This document shows positions 1-11,243 of a stretch of DNA of 64,000 bases, in pieces. The translations under genes were made by a program, and so were the position numbers. This stretch comes from Gliomastix tumulicola (lineage: Eukaryota; Ascomycota; Sordariomycetes; Hypocreales; Bionectriaceae). Position 1 is the stretch's first letter; each line of letters starts with the position of its first letter. The notes beneath the pieces were generated by a model. That model was given only the letters and a program-made list of their open reading frames with translations, was not told where the DNA came from and ran no database searches. The stretch is from positions 3,764,330-3,828,329 of the forward strand of contig BCHX01000002.1 of the NCBI GenBank assembly GCA_001599755.1. Reading direction: 5' to 3'.

Positions 1-3000
1 TCCGCGAACGTCTAGAGGACCTCTGGCTGTCTCTTCACCAGCACGGCTGGATTTTCCCGCCCAGGCTTGATGGTGTGCTCGGCAGATGGAACACAATTGT
101 ACCGTTAGGACGGTGTCTTTTGTTGACACAATGGCTGTCTTGCTGCTCCACTGGGGATTCGCTATCCTGGGAAACGGGAAACTTGGCTCACATTCCATCA
201 TACACGTTTGACAATGATGGTCTCGGTTTCTCTTCGAATTCTGCATCGCACAAACACTCTTGGACACGATCATAATGTCATGAATCCCCATCTCCGAGGA
301 GCGTCGAGTTTAAAACGATGGCATCTATCTCATTGAGTTAGCACTCGTTTCGTAGTCTCGGGCCCTACGAGGGCACGCCAGCGGATTTTAGGTATGCCGT
401 CATTGCACGGCTGTCTGACAGTCGACACGTGCAAGACAGTTCCGGGAGCAGAGTTCTTGACTGAAGGCAGCGCACACTAACCAGAGCTAGACTGTGCGCT
501 ACCCATGGGTTCAGGCCATCAAAAGGCATGAAAAGGAGGCTCGACAGAAAGGCCACCTGCTTAGATGCATTTAGCGCCATGCGGAACGTAACATCGGCCA
601 AATCCACCTTTGAACTTCAAATGGGGTTGCAGAGGATTATTGCTCTTCTTTCTTTCCTTTTGATTCTCTGTGAAGCGGCTTCCAGAAGGACGACTTGGGT
701 CCGCGCTTGGGAAACTGGCGCCAGACGACAGGGGACTCCGTAGCCTGCACGCACGGAGCGAGCTGCCGTCCGTACATGTACTAGCCCTGCAGGCCCTGGC
801 CCCCCTTGCTTCCGCGTGGCCAGGCGGCCTGATCAGGTACCGGGTACTTTGCAGGCTGCGGCGTCGTGCGTCCAGCGACCTTCTGGCACCACATGGCCGC
901 TAGACGCGAGATGCCCGAGACTTGAGCTCGGAGTACCCGCCCTGGTCCCCATGCAGGGTTTCGTTCGGTCCTTTGCGCGCCACACAGGGGGTTGTTGAGT
1001 CCTTTGAAACAGCGCGGGATGCCCTGAACAAACAGGCCTCGAGCGCGTGCGCCCAGCCCACGAGGTACGGGCGCTGGAGGTACCTCCGATCAAGGGCCTC
1101 TGGACCCGGAGGCATGTTTCTCCCAGAGGCAGGGGAGGGGTTCCCTCTGGATGGTGGCTGGTGCCTTGGATCAGATGCCGTCCCTCGTGAGTACGGAGAG
1201 TTTCTTGTCAGCTGGGAGCCAATCTCGGTTCTGCCGTGAATGAGTCGAGGTCCATGAGGTAGATGAATGGTTTTGGATTCCAGGTTCGCTTTTTCCAGAA
1301 ACCGGGCATGTAGCAGGTAGCGCCTGCCACGCTGCTCTATCCCATTGCAGCAGTGTTAGGTAGTAGGTAGTAGTGGGCTTCAGGGAAGTATCTTGTACTG
1401 TGTGCCACCTCAAAGGTGCACGCTTTGGCATACCGTATTAACAGCACCTCGTCCAATAGCACCTGGAAAGATCGTTGGACTGGGTTCAACAAGCTGAGAC
1501 GGCAAGTTTCTTTGTTTTGATTTGAGGCCATCCGACCTGGAAGTCAACGATGGGAGTCAACCACACTGCCAACCTCCTAGTGTACGCAAGATTGTTGCGT
1601 GCAAATGGATGAGGCATGGCCTCAAACTCTACCTTGCTGAGCACCTGTTTCCCAACTTTGCAGCGCCACGATTCCCAGCCATCCATGTGGTGGAGAAGTT
1701 GAATGTGTGTTGTGAGAGCATGGCTGATACAACAACAACAACAAACACAACAGCCGCTCTGGAAGTTGTTGTTGGTCCTGTTGCTAAATTTTCCTCATCA
1801 TAGCCTCGCGGATGAATGCCGCCAAGGTAGCAGCATAACGTGAGCTGTTGCAGGTTATTTTCAACCCGCTGCATCTCCCGAGACTGAGTCTTTAGTATCG
1901 TAGTAATATAACGTGCATCCGGTATGGATAATATGTACATACATAGCCACGCACGTAATGCATCTAACGCACGTAACCCAAAACCCCATCGAGAACCCGT
2001 AGTTTGTTCAACGTGCCGCTGTGGCACATCCTCTCTCCTTGCTGAGGTACAGATACCGCTAAAAGTTGCCCGGCGTGTAGGCCGTAGCATGTACTGCAAC
2101 TGACGCTCTGTCCCGTCTAGGCCTGAACCGCTGCCACTATCCGGGGTGTCTGATAAGAGTCAGTCACTCAGTGATGGATCTTGGAAGCCCGCCTCCATGC
2201 TCCATGAGCCACCACCGCCTTACTCGTATGGATGCCAGCCGTCAAGGGTTGACAGAGAGAGAGGATGGTCGGCGGGCCATCTCAGAGCCACACGGAGGCC
2301 CCACTTGCCACGGGTTCTTCTGGTTCCCTCTCCAGGCAAGCACAACCTTGCAGGCATGCACCAGGCACAGAAGGCACGGTACAAACGACCTCAGAACAGT
2401 GCGTACCCGCTACACACAGTGTACTTCTCCGCGTGCAGAGACTTGCCGTGCCAGCGCTCTGCACCCCCCCTCCCGCACACCCCCCTCTTTGGTACTAGTA
2501 CTAAAGGCACCACGGCAAGGAAGTAGGTTCTCTCCTCTCCTGCGCTATTCCCCTTCTCCCCCCGTGCTAGCGGAACAATCAACCCCCCTGGAGACTCAGC
2601 GGCGGCTGGTGCCACGGCCAATCGATCCAATCCATCTGCAATTCTCTGCTCTTGCCTCGCTCTCTAATTGCTGCTGCTCCTCCTCCTCGCCTTCAACTCT
2701 ACCTTAACAAGCCCGCCTCTCCCCACCATTTCATTCCACGTTCTTTTATCTCTCTTCCTCAACATCAATACAGGCCCGAGCATGCTGGATCTGGTCGTCG
2801 GTTTCGCCAGTTACTGACTGATCCATCCGCTGCTGTCCCTCGATAGGGTTTCGAGGGCTCCCGCCTCCCCAGCCGCAACGGTCGCATCTACGCCATCCGA
2901 CCACTCGACCATCCAGCCCTCACGCGGTCACGATACACAAGACGCAGACTCAAGCTTCGACTGCCATAGCAACGACCTGCCACCTGCCAGCCACCCCATC

Positions 3001-3185
3001 ACGATCTCTCAACCCTTCTACCGAGTGACATCTGCTGGGAATATTTAACCAACAATCCGTCCCCTCGAGCCGCACCTGCACCTTTACATCTCCGGAGCCA
3101 CCACCACTTATATCAATACGACAAGAACCGACTTTCTACGCCGGGCTGTGCCAATTCGATGCGAGTCTCCTTCCCAGATTCGACC
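1..3185. other. Intergenic region and upstream region of the bHLH gene
   Basis: I see no supportable gene here. The open frames are short, overlap on both strands and show no recognisable domain. Visible structure is a CAA-type microsatellite near 1728-1750, a 12-base palindrome at 1076-1087 (core AGGTACCT), and a C/T-rich stretch from about 2450 to 3180 that has the look of a fungal promoter and 5' leader. An ATG at 3159 lies in frame with the downstream bHLH gene. Confidence 0.6.
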
Positions 3186-4921
3186 ATGGATCCGTCTGGC
3201 CAATCCCGACCTCAGCCTCCCAAGGCTGCAGGCCTGACCAATATCCTGAACAACGAGGACCAGCCCCCGAAGCCGCCTGGCCCTTTGCCTCATCTACGCG
3301 ACTCTGGCTTTTACTCTACTACCGATATCTCTAGCAAACGTGAGACTGACCCCTCCACTGCTTCAGAGCGATACGCCCGTAAACATCGTCATCCCCCAGC
3401 CCGTCGCTTGCCTTTCTTACTTGATCGACTGACATCATGTCCTTGTAGATACCTCAGCTGCTTCCTTCAGCGCGAATGGCCTCAGTCCGGCAGCGTCTGC
3501 TTATCAGTCGTCTGCGGACAAGACGCCTTCGCCTGTGGCTGGCAACACGCTGCCCCAGCACGTGATTTCACCGGCGTCCAGCCACATGAGTGTCGCGTCC
3601 ATGGTTTCCCACGGCCATGCCCACGGGCACAATGGCGTTGAGCGTCGGCTCGAGCACCAGCCTTCGCTGGAGTCGAACCACACCGCCACGACGGTTGGCG
3701 AAGTCCTAACCCCAGGTGGCCTCTCGCGCCGGGAGAGCATGGACAGCAGAATCAACCAAGGTCTCAGTGACATGAGACTCGGCAATGGCAACTCTCCCTA
3801 CACCAGCAACAACCCCTCGACTACCTCGTTCCATGCCAACCAACGCATTCCTCGCCCCGCCCTCGAAGCGGCTTCTATTCACCGAATTTCCAACGGCTAT
3901 GCACCGAGTGCTGAGCGCAACCCCGAGGCCAAGGCCGTTCGAACTGCTCCTGCCATCACAGGCCCGGCTACGAGCCACATTGCGCGCGCTGCTGAGCCAA
4001 CCAAAGGTCAGGCGTGGGCTTTCCCTGAGGAAGAGCAGCGCCCACCTCACCAACTTTCTTATGAGACGTCCAGACGCAGCAGCATCACGGAGTCAATTGC
4101 GAGCAGCCAGTTCACCGCAGACTCTAGACTTCCCCATGGACAGCGACGACTGGACGATGGTCAATCGCCCCCGGGGGAATACGCCCACGTCTCCGGTCTT
4201 CCCCATCAGCAGCTGAGCAACGTGCAGGCGCATGAGCTTGGCGGCATGGCTGGCGCCCAGCCATACAGCAGGACTCCAGAACTCAGAGTGAGCCACAAGC
4301 TTGCAGAGCGAAAGCGCCGAACGGAGATGAAGGAGCTCTTCGATGCTCTGAGAGATGAGATGCCTCAAGAGCGAGGATCGAAGGCATCCAAGTGGGAGAT
4401 TCTTACCAAGGGTAAGTGGCGATATGCAGACACTCCATGTGACTAAGGATCTCGAACTAACTCAAACGTGCGTAGCAATCAACGAGCATCGCGCCCAAAA
4501 GGACTACATCAACGTCCTCCAGTCTAGGTGCAATGCATTGATGTCTGAGAACGAAATGATGCGACGTGAGCTCCAGAGCCTCAAGGTGGAGGATCCTCGT
4601 TACCGTTCGGAGACGTCTTTGTCTCAGCACCAACACCAGTCTGCTCACCAATCTCACCAATCCCACCAATCTCACCAGTCTCACCCATCCCATCAATCCC
4701 ATCCCCAGCAAGAGTCTCCGGCTCGGCAGCATCCACCACCTACTCAGGCTCCGCACCAAGGGCCTTATGGCGGCTCAAACCCCTATGCTAGCTCTAGTAG
4801 GACAGAGCTGCCACCCCTTCGCGCCATCAACAGCATGCACAATGGTCCCGAATCCATGACGGGTGTTCAGTACGAAACTACTGGCCATGTGACCAACGGC
4901 AACCCCAACGGATACCGATAA
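3186..4921 (+). CDS. bHLH transcription factor
   Basis: Predicted nuclear basic helix-loop-helix regulator of 520 residues. Exons are 3186-3339, 3449-4411 and 4476-4921; both introns have GTRAG-type donors and the spliced frame closes exactly. The basic region and first helix are at about residues 331-360, with the E-box-reading triad H334, E338 and R342 in the motif SHKLAERKRR. The second intron falls inside the loop, and helix 2 continues as AINEHRAQKDYINVLQ followed by a leucine/methionine heptad stretch that may lengthen the dimer interface. The N-terminal 330 residues are disordered (Pro/Ser/His), and the C-terminus carries a Ser-His-Gln repeat. I chose ATG 3186 (MDPSGQ) over the in-frame ATG at 3159 because the protein composition seems to begin there; this is a judgement. 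It resembles fungal proteins sometimes labelled HLH transcription factor (GlcD gamma). Targets are unknown. Confidence 0.88.
4642..4704 (+). repeat. In-frame 9-base repeat coding Ser-His-Gln
   Basis: Imperfect tandem units of the type TCTCACCAA inside exon 3 of the bHLH gene, encoding a run of SHQ and SHP triplets in the disordered tail. Length variation between strains is likely, because such units slip in replication. Confidence 0.8.
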
Positions 4922-6323
4922 TATGGACCCGCCCTTGGATGATGAGACACGTAAAGTACTCGAAAATCGCAGTCCGTCTACGGAGGACCTAGCCAAGCGA
5001 CACTCGACTGGCTTCCACCATCCTATTCACAGAGAACCACAAACACTCAACAACACGCATCGGCCCTTTCTCTTTTGTCTATCACAATAGTCGACGCAAC
5101 ACATCAGCACACCTGATGTGATCTCTTTCCGCAGCGGCATCGGATGTCACGAGCTTTGGGGCTTTCTAGCTTTGTGTGGTGGCTGGCTCTCTCCCGGACC
5201 AGCGCCCCCTATTTCATCGCTCCTCTCGCCGCTGCAGCCCACCGGTCCTTACATTTCAACGATTTTTCATTTCTCTCTTGGTCATTCGCCAAAATCGCGA
5301 AACCATTGTATATCTGGAACGGGGTTGACGCACAACTCCTGGAGGCGGTTGCCTTATTTTTTTTCATTTTTTTTTCTCTTTTTTCTCTTCTTTCTCTTCT
5401 TGTTTCGGTTTATTTCTATCTATTCTGCTTCTCGGTAATGGCGTGATCCAGGGTACGGAGGTTAAGGTCAACGACAGCAACGAGAGGGTGCCGCGGCCAG
5501 GCTGGAAGGAGCCACGAATGGAAGGCATTGTGGATGGTTGATCCAAACGTTGAAACGATACGACCACTCCGCCCAACGTGGCTCAGCTCACCTCCAGTAG
5601 GGCTGTATTTGGGAAAGGTCAAGGGCTCAAGAACAAAAAATTCAAGGATCAACTGGAACGGAGAAGGCTCAAGCCTGGCAGGGAAGGGATTTGGAAGAAC
5701 GGCGCGTATATACCCATTTGCTAGCCTAAGGCTTTTACATGGATTGTATAGAAGCTTGGGACGGCGGTCTTTTAACATTCTGATCCAGGCAAGACAAGGA
5801 AGGCAAGGACGAAATCGCTGCGCGAGCGAGGCTGGGCAGGGGAGGTTGGCATACAAATGGTATTGGTATGACACGCAGCGTTTCTGCTAGGCTATTATCT
5901 CGTTTATGAGAAAGAATCCATTGGGACACGTGCGAATGCTCCGAGAAGTGTCATGCAGTGCAAATCCTTGAAGTCCCTGATCTGCAGGGTGGGTGTGTAA
6001 TTGTGAGCCTGACAAGGAGCCCGTGTCTGCCAGTAATTGAGTGCTGTTAGTGACAATAATGCGGAGGCGGACTTTTGGCGGATGTCGGAGTTCGGACTTG
6101 AGAGGCGGACTTTATTAGAAATACACGGACAGGCACACACCGGACACGACTCAGACTAACACCGAGAGCGACAAGCAAGAAGACGGGCATCTGTCATGCC
6201 CGTTTCGTTTCTCTCCCTTTCTTCCAATTCTGACTTAATCAATTGAGAATCAACTCGGGGGAGTACAGATCAGATCTCTCCGTTTGTCTGACATTCCCAA
6301 TCGGCCAAAAAAGAAAAAAGAAG
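4922..6323. other. Intergenic region between two transcription factor genes
   Basis: No coding region is supported. There is a long T/C-rich tract at about 5356-5415, probably in or just past the 3' UTR of the bHLH gene. The last 200 bases are the likely promoter and leader of the Zn2Cys6 gene. Confidence 0.55.
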
Positions 6324-8215
6324 ATGCAGTCCTTCGAGCCGCTGAACATGGGACGGAGCGCCCGAGTCGGCCAGTCCGTCTCGACGTCTCCCACGTCGTC
6401 GTCGTCATCCTCCAACGCCGCGTCGCGCCAGAAGAGCTGCAATGCGTGCGTCCGCGGGAAGCGCCGGTGCGACAAGACGACGCCGCGGTGCACGCGGTGC
6501 GCGGCCAAGGGGCTCGAGTGCGTGTATCAGCGGGTGCCGCCCGGGTCGTCGCCGTCGTCGGTGACGCTGGCGCAGTCTTCGAGCAGCCGGCTGTCCGAGG
6601 CGGCGGGAATGGGGTACAATAAGCCTGTCAGCGCGGATATGACGGATGATGACTTCGAGATGAGCGGGTTTGATGTGGCTGATCTGGCGTCGGCCGGGTA
6701 CGGACAGCATCATCATCATCATCATCATCATCACAACCACCATGAGAGCGGGCAGAGGATGGGTGGTGGTTCTTCCACAGCGACGACGAGCCCTGAGTTG
6801 GTGCTCGATCCGAGTCTGGAGTTCTCCATTGCCGATCTGCTGGGCAGCACGAGCAGCGCAGGCTCCAGCACCGGCATCGGGACGACGACGCCCGACGAGT
6901 CGACTGCCTCCATGCACGCCTTCTGGAACCTGCCCAGCTTCAACGAGCCCAAGGCCGACTTCCCTACCCTCGCCCAGCCATACCCGTTCCAGGAGCAGCC
7001 GCCTCCTCCTCAGCAGCAGCAGCAGCAGCAACAACAGGAGAACCAGCAGCACCAGCACCAGCACCAGCAGCAACAAGTCATCCGAGACGTCGCCATCCTC
7101 AACGAGCTCCGCTCCGCGAGCAAGTGCTTCGCCGTCGACCCGCTCCTCGTGCACGACCCGCGCAGCAGCATCGGCTACATGTTCGACACGCTGACCAAGC
7201 TCTACGTCGGCTTCGTCGCCACGCGCGCCCTGCCCTTTGCCCACCCGCGCCTCTACAGCGTCAACGTGCCCAAGACGGTCATGGCGGCCTACTGCGGCGC
7301 CGCCGCCTACGCCGCCCGGTCCCCCGAGACGCGCGCCTGGGCCATCAAGGCCGTGCAGAACGCCGCCGCCGAGGTGCACCGCGAGGGCGCGCGCGCGTCG
7401 ACCGACCTCGAGCGGCTGGCGCGGTGCCACGCGCTGCTCGTGCTCGAGTCCATCCGCATCTTCGACGGGGATCTGGGGCTCCGGTACGCCGCCGAGCGGG
7501 AGATGGGCACGCTGAGGGACTGGTCGATGGAGCTTGTCGGCATCGTGGGCGAGTTTGAGGGCGATGCCGTGGCCAAGGCCGGGAGGGAGCAGCAGCCGCC
7601 TGCTACGTGGGATGTATGTTTCTTGTTCTTCTTCTTCTCCCTCTTTTCTCTCCTATTATCTTGTGAAGAGTGGCTTTGGAACTAACACACGACACAGACC
7701 TGGATCTTTGAGGAGAGCGCGAGACGCACGGCGACCGTGGCGCTGGCCTTCCAGTGCTTCTACTCCATCATGCGATCAGAGCCACGTACGTTGCCTTTTT
7801 TTTCTTTCCCAATTATTATATCACCCAAAAAGAACTTCATATAAGCTGACCATCAGCCCACCAGCCGACCCTGAGCTCATGGGCCGCAACATGCCCTACA
7901 CGGCCTCCCGGCATCTCTGGAACGCGGCCTCGTCGGTCGAGTTCTTCCGCGCCTGGCGCGAGCAGCCGCAGTGGACGATCCAGAACTTCGACTTCAAGGA
8001 GTTCTGGCAGTACGCGCGGGCCGAGGACCTGGACGACTTTACGAGGATGATGCTGACGGTGTATGTGTCAAAATATCCCTTGTTCGTTGCTTGCTTTGGG
8101 GCCTGAATGCTAACAAACGTTGGGTAGACAATCGAGCCCTGACGCCGTGGAACATTTCCTGCAGGGAGACACGACGATTCCCGTCCGGAACACGGGGAGC
8201 TGCACTGGTGCATGA
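6324..8215 (+). CDS. Zn2Cys6 fungal-type transcription factor
   Basis: Predicted DNA-binding regulator of 553 residues. Exons are 6324-7613, 7698-7785, 7865-8060 and 8128-8215; all junctions use GT-AG and the frame is continuous. The binuclear zinc cluster is complete: C39, C42, C49, C56, C59 and C66, with the basic stretch VRGKRRC. It is followed by a Ser-rich linker, a His tract at about 6708-6740, a Gln/His-rich tract at about 7010-7077, and an alpha-helical region (about residues 255-420) where AflR-like regulators carry their middle domain. At intron 2 the nearer acceptor (7856) would give an immediate stop, so 7864 is used. The last exon is short and has no homology I recognise, so the C-terminus is the least certain part. 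No biosynthetic cluster enzymes are nearby, so the target pathway is unknown. Confidence 0.82.
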
Positions 8216-8620
8216 TCTCCGAAGTGCCGTTAATGAGCACTGTGTATAATGCTGTATGATTAATCTGATGGGCGGCCCCAATTCACTCACACAAGAGGCC
8301 TAGGAATACGAAGGGGGTAATGATTTACACACACACACAACATACTCACCTCTGTTGCTATTATTGCACGGTATGGAGGAGGTACGGGAAACTGGGTCAG
8401 GTATCTGGCGTTGCTGAATTTGAGAAGTAACGAGTCTTTCACCGACTCCGACCATACAAGTCACAGAAGCATAATAATACAGGACTACAGTGACAAAGAA
8501 GAGGATCAGAGTTGAGAAATGAAGACTAAGAAACTACCACTAAGAGATTTGCTCGCATCTGCTTCGAACACTCGGTCAAAACCCCGTCAGTTCCATAAGA
8601 ACAAATCTGATATCGAAAGA

Positions 8621-8669
<49 letters not shown>

Positions 8670-8865
8670 TTTAAAAAGAAACATTGTGACACAAAACCCC
8701 CCCCCCCCCCCCTTCCCTGTCCCTGTCCCAGCCAGTCTTCTCTCGTATAAAGAGCAACTTTGGAACACAAGTCTCCCTCCTCAGAGCTTGGAGTAAGAAG
8801 TGACAATGAGAATATAATTATACAACCTTCCGACAGCGCGCGCGCGCGCCCTCCAAGAAACCAGC
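8216..8865. other. Convergent 3' intergenic region
   Basis: Lies between the 3' ends of the Zn2Cys6 gene and the F-box gene. It has no coding potential. It holds an AC microsatellite near 8330-8341 and two long C homopolymers described separately. Confidence 0.6.
8622..8712. repeat. Poly-C tracts (45 and 16 bases)
   Basis: Uninterrupted C from 8622 to 8666 (45 bases), a 30-base spacer, then C from 8697 to 8712 (16 bases). On the minus strand this is poly-G just downstream of the F-box stop codon, so it could fall in either 3' UTR. Such a long C homopolymer is unusual and could be real, or inflated by assembly. Confidence 0.9.
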
Positions 8866-10264
8866 TCACGGCTCCTCAGGAGACGGCAAGTATCCTGGAT
8901 CGAGCCCGTGGGGCTGGTCGAAAGGATGCGTCGCAAAGGCCCCCTCCACGCCGATTTTCTTAGCGACCTCGGCCTCCACGGTCTTGATCAGCACCTCCCT
9001 CGGAACGGCTAGACGCTTGGTCAGCTCCCTCTCAAGGGTCGTGATGAGCAGCGGCTCGAGGTGGAGGCTCTCGCTGAGCCCCTCGTGGACGTCCTCGGCC
9101 TCGTCGAGCATCTGGCGGCGGTGCTTGGCCCGCTCGCCGTACCCGCGCACGTCGCAGTATAGGAAGCACGTCCCGCGGCGGAAGATGTTCTCCTGGAACG
9201 CTATCAGCCGGTACTGGACGTCGATGGGCAGGTCCTCGACGGGCAGGCCCTGGACGGGCTGGTTCTCGATGACGGGCTGGTTCTGTAGCTGGTCGAACAC
9301 GCGCGTGCGCGTCTCCCGCCAGCTGACCGTGGCCACGTAGATGAGCATGAAGAGGCCCAGGAGGTCGTCGGTCGAGAGAGAGCGCATGTACTGCGCCTGC
9401 AGGCGGCGGGCGCGGTTGGGGACGACGACTTGGTACAGGCGGCGTTGGCCTTGGACCGTCAAGCCGTCTAGCTCCTCCTCCTCCTCCTCCTCCTCCTCCT
9501 TCCCCTCCTTCTCCTCCTGCTTCTCCTCCTCTCTCTCATGACCGGCGGTCTCTTCTCGGGAACTAGGCTTCTCCTCGGGCGTCTTGCGAAACTGCTCGTA
9601 AGCAGTCGGCGTGTAGAGATACGCGCTGACCGGGACCCCCAGCTCCATGACGGCCTGCGCCTCAAAGTCCTGTATCGCGTCGCACTGATACATCGCCCGC
9701 CTCATCATATCCCGGAAGATGCCCCGCGCGCTGCGCCCGCTGAGCCTCGGCCACGTGTTGTGCCTGCCGCACGGACGCGGGTTGATGCGTAGAAAGGACG
9801 ACCGCAGCAGGACCTCGACTATGCGCTCCCGGCGCTCGACGGCGACGAGGGACGCCGTCTCGGCCAGGGGGCAGATGGCGCAGACGGGCTCGCGCGTCGA
9901 CGGGTCGTCTTCGATGCCGTAGATGTACTCGTACGCGAGGACCGCCTTGGACATGCCCGGGCCGCCGGCGGGGATATGGCTTCTCCGGTGGAAGCCCTTG
10001 AGGAGTGACTTGTGGTAGTGGCGCAGGGTGAGGGAGTATTCCTATCGGGGGGGGAGAGAGAGAGAGAGAGAGAGAGGATGTTAGTGATAGAGTTGGGGGG
10101 GAAAGGGGGTGGGAGGTTGGGAGGTTGGGGGATTTGACACGTACGGGCATCATATCCAGCGTGAGAATTGTATCCAGGTCGAGGTATTCGAAGACCATCA
10201 TCATAATATCGAGGTTCAAGCCTCGGCGGGTGGTGGTGGTGGTGGTGGTGGTGGTGGTAGACAT
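8866..10264 (-). CDS. F-box-like protein, otherwise uncharacterised
   Basis: Two exons, 10264-10145 and 10041-8866, give 431 residues. The donor is GTACGT and the acceptor follows a long pyrimidine tract. The first 40 residues are a run of ten Thr followed by LNLDIMMMVFEYLDLDTIL, which matches the start of an F-box helix pattern and would recruit Skp1 in an SCF ubiquitin ligase. The rest resembles fungal F-box proteins with a cysteine/histidine-containing middle (CAICPLAE, then CGRHNTWPRLSGRSARGIF) but I cannot name a family. A Glu/Lys tract of about 30 residues sits near the middle (codons around 9475-9540). The C-terminal half contains a possible membrane-like helix (LGLFMLIYVATVSW), perhaps just buried core. 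The substrate is unknown. A 5' UTR intron with donor GTAAGT near 10381 is possible. Confidence 0.7.
10047..10077. repeat. Purine microsatellite in an intron, (GA)n after G8
   Basis: On the coding (minus) strand of the F-box gene it reads as a (CT)n-C8 pyrimidine tract ending just before the intron acceptor at 10042. It therefore probably serves as an unusually long polypyrimidine tract for 3' splice-site recognition. Confidence 0.75.
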
Positions 10265-11243
10265 GTTGATTACAATATCTTTACCCTGTGTTAGTTGATG
10301 TGTTCCCCGACACTGAAGATCACACTGAAGATCAACACCATGGAAGGGGGGGATGATAACACAAGAAGATCGAAAACTTACCTTGCAGCAGCAGCAGTAG
10401 CCGCACTAGAACTAATGGAAGTTGATGTGGGAAACAAAGGATATTAGTGCTACAGAGCTAGTATAGCTGAAGCAACGGTGTCGTTGGTAAGATGTGTTGA
10501 GGGCAGCTTGTAGGTGAAAGCGATATTGACTAGCAGTGAACGAAGGAGAGAAAGGCAGGAGCCAGAACATGGAAGGGGGGGGAGGAGGGACGGACTAAGT
10601 ACTCGTCGCATAGTAAACATTTTAGAGCCAGCCTCGTCCAGGAACAAAAACTCTGTCCCCAGAGTTCCGACATTGGCAGAGGGAGGCGCAAAGACAGGAG
10701 GCCCAGCCTCGTAACCCATCAGGGTATTGCGCCCGCCACGTGAACTTGGTGGACTGTGAATCACAGCACCTGCGTGGCTGAAAAAGGGGACGGGATGAAA
10801 AACCGCGGGGAAACACACCGCCACGACTTGGAGAGTCTCGTAGGTACGAGGCCGAGGAGGCCTCATATGGCGGTCTGTAAGGGCGCTTTGGACAGATGGA
10901 CAGTGAATAGACAGAACCGAGGTATTCATATTGTCTTGTTACATCAGTAGCCCCTTTACCTACATGGCGGTGAGTATACAGAGCCCCAAACGGCTATTGG
11001 AACAAAAAATGCCCAGAAAAGAATCCCCCACGATAGATCGAATGCGTGCCGGCAGGTGGTCTTTTCCACAGCCCCCGGCTCCTCAACGCCCGAAACTCCA
11101 GACCATACAAAGTCGACCGTCGAAAGGGAAAAAAAAACACAGGATCAAGACATTAGACGAAGTCTTACAGGTCCCACCCAAAGACACTTGTGTGTGTCCC
11201 GCAATCTTCAAGGACATCAAGTCTTCATGGCGAAAGAGGCATC
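10265..11243. other. Intergenic region between the F-box and glutaredoxin genes
   Basis: Upstream region of the F-box gene and 3' flank of the glutaredoxin gene, both transcribed leftward. Open frames up to 159 codons occur on the minus strand, but they lack domains and I read them as non-coding. A CAG run at 10385-10396 precedes a good GTAAGT donor on the minus strand, compatible with a 5' UTR exon of the F-box gene. Confidence 0.5.

Noticed and set aside
6405..7430. Minus-strand open frame of 341 codons opposite the Zn2Cys6 gene
   Set aside because: Low-complexity Arg/Val/Leu product that mirrors the repeats of the real gene.
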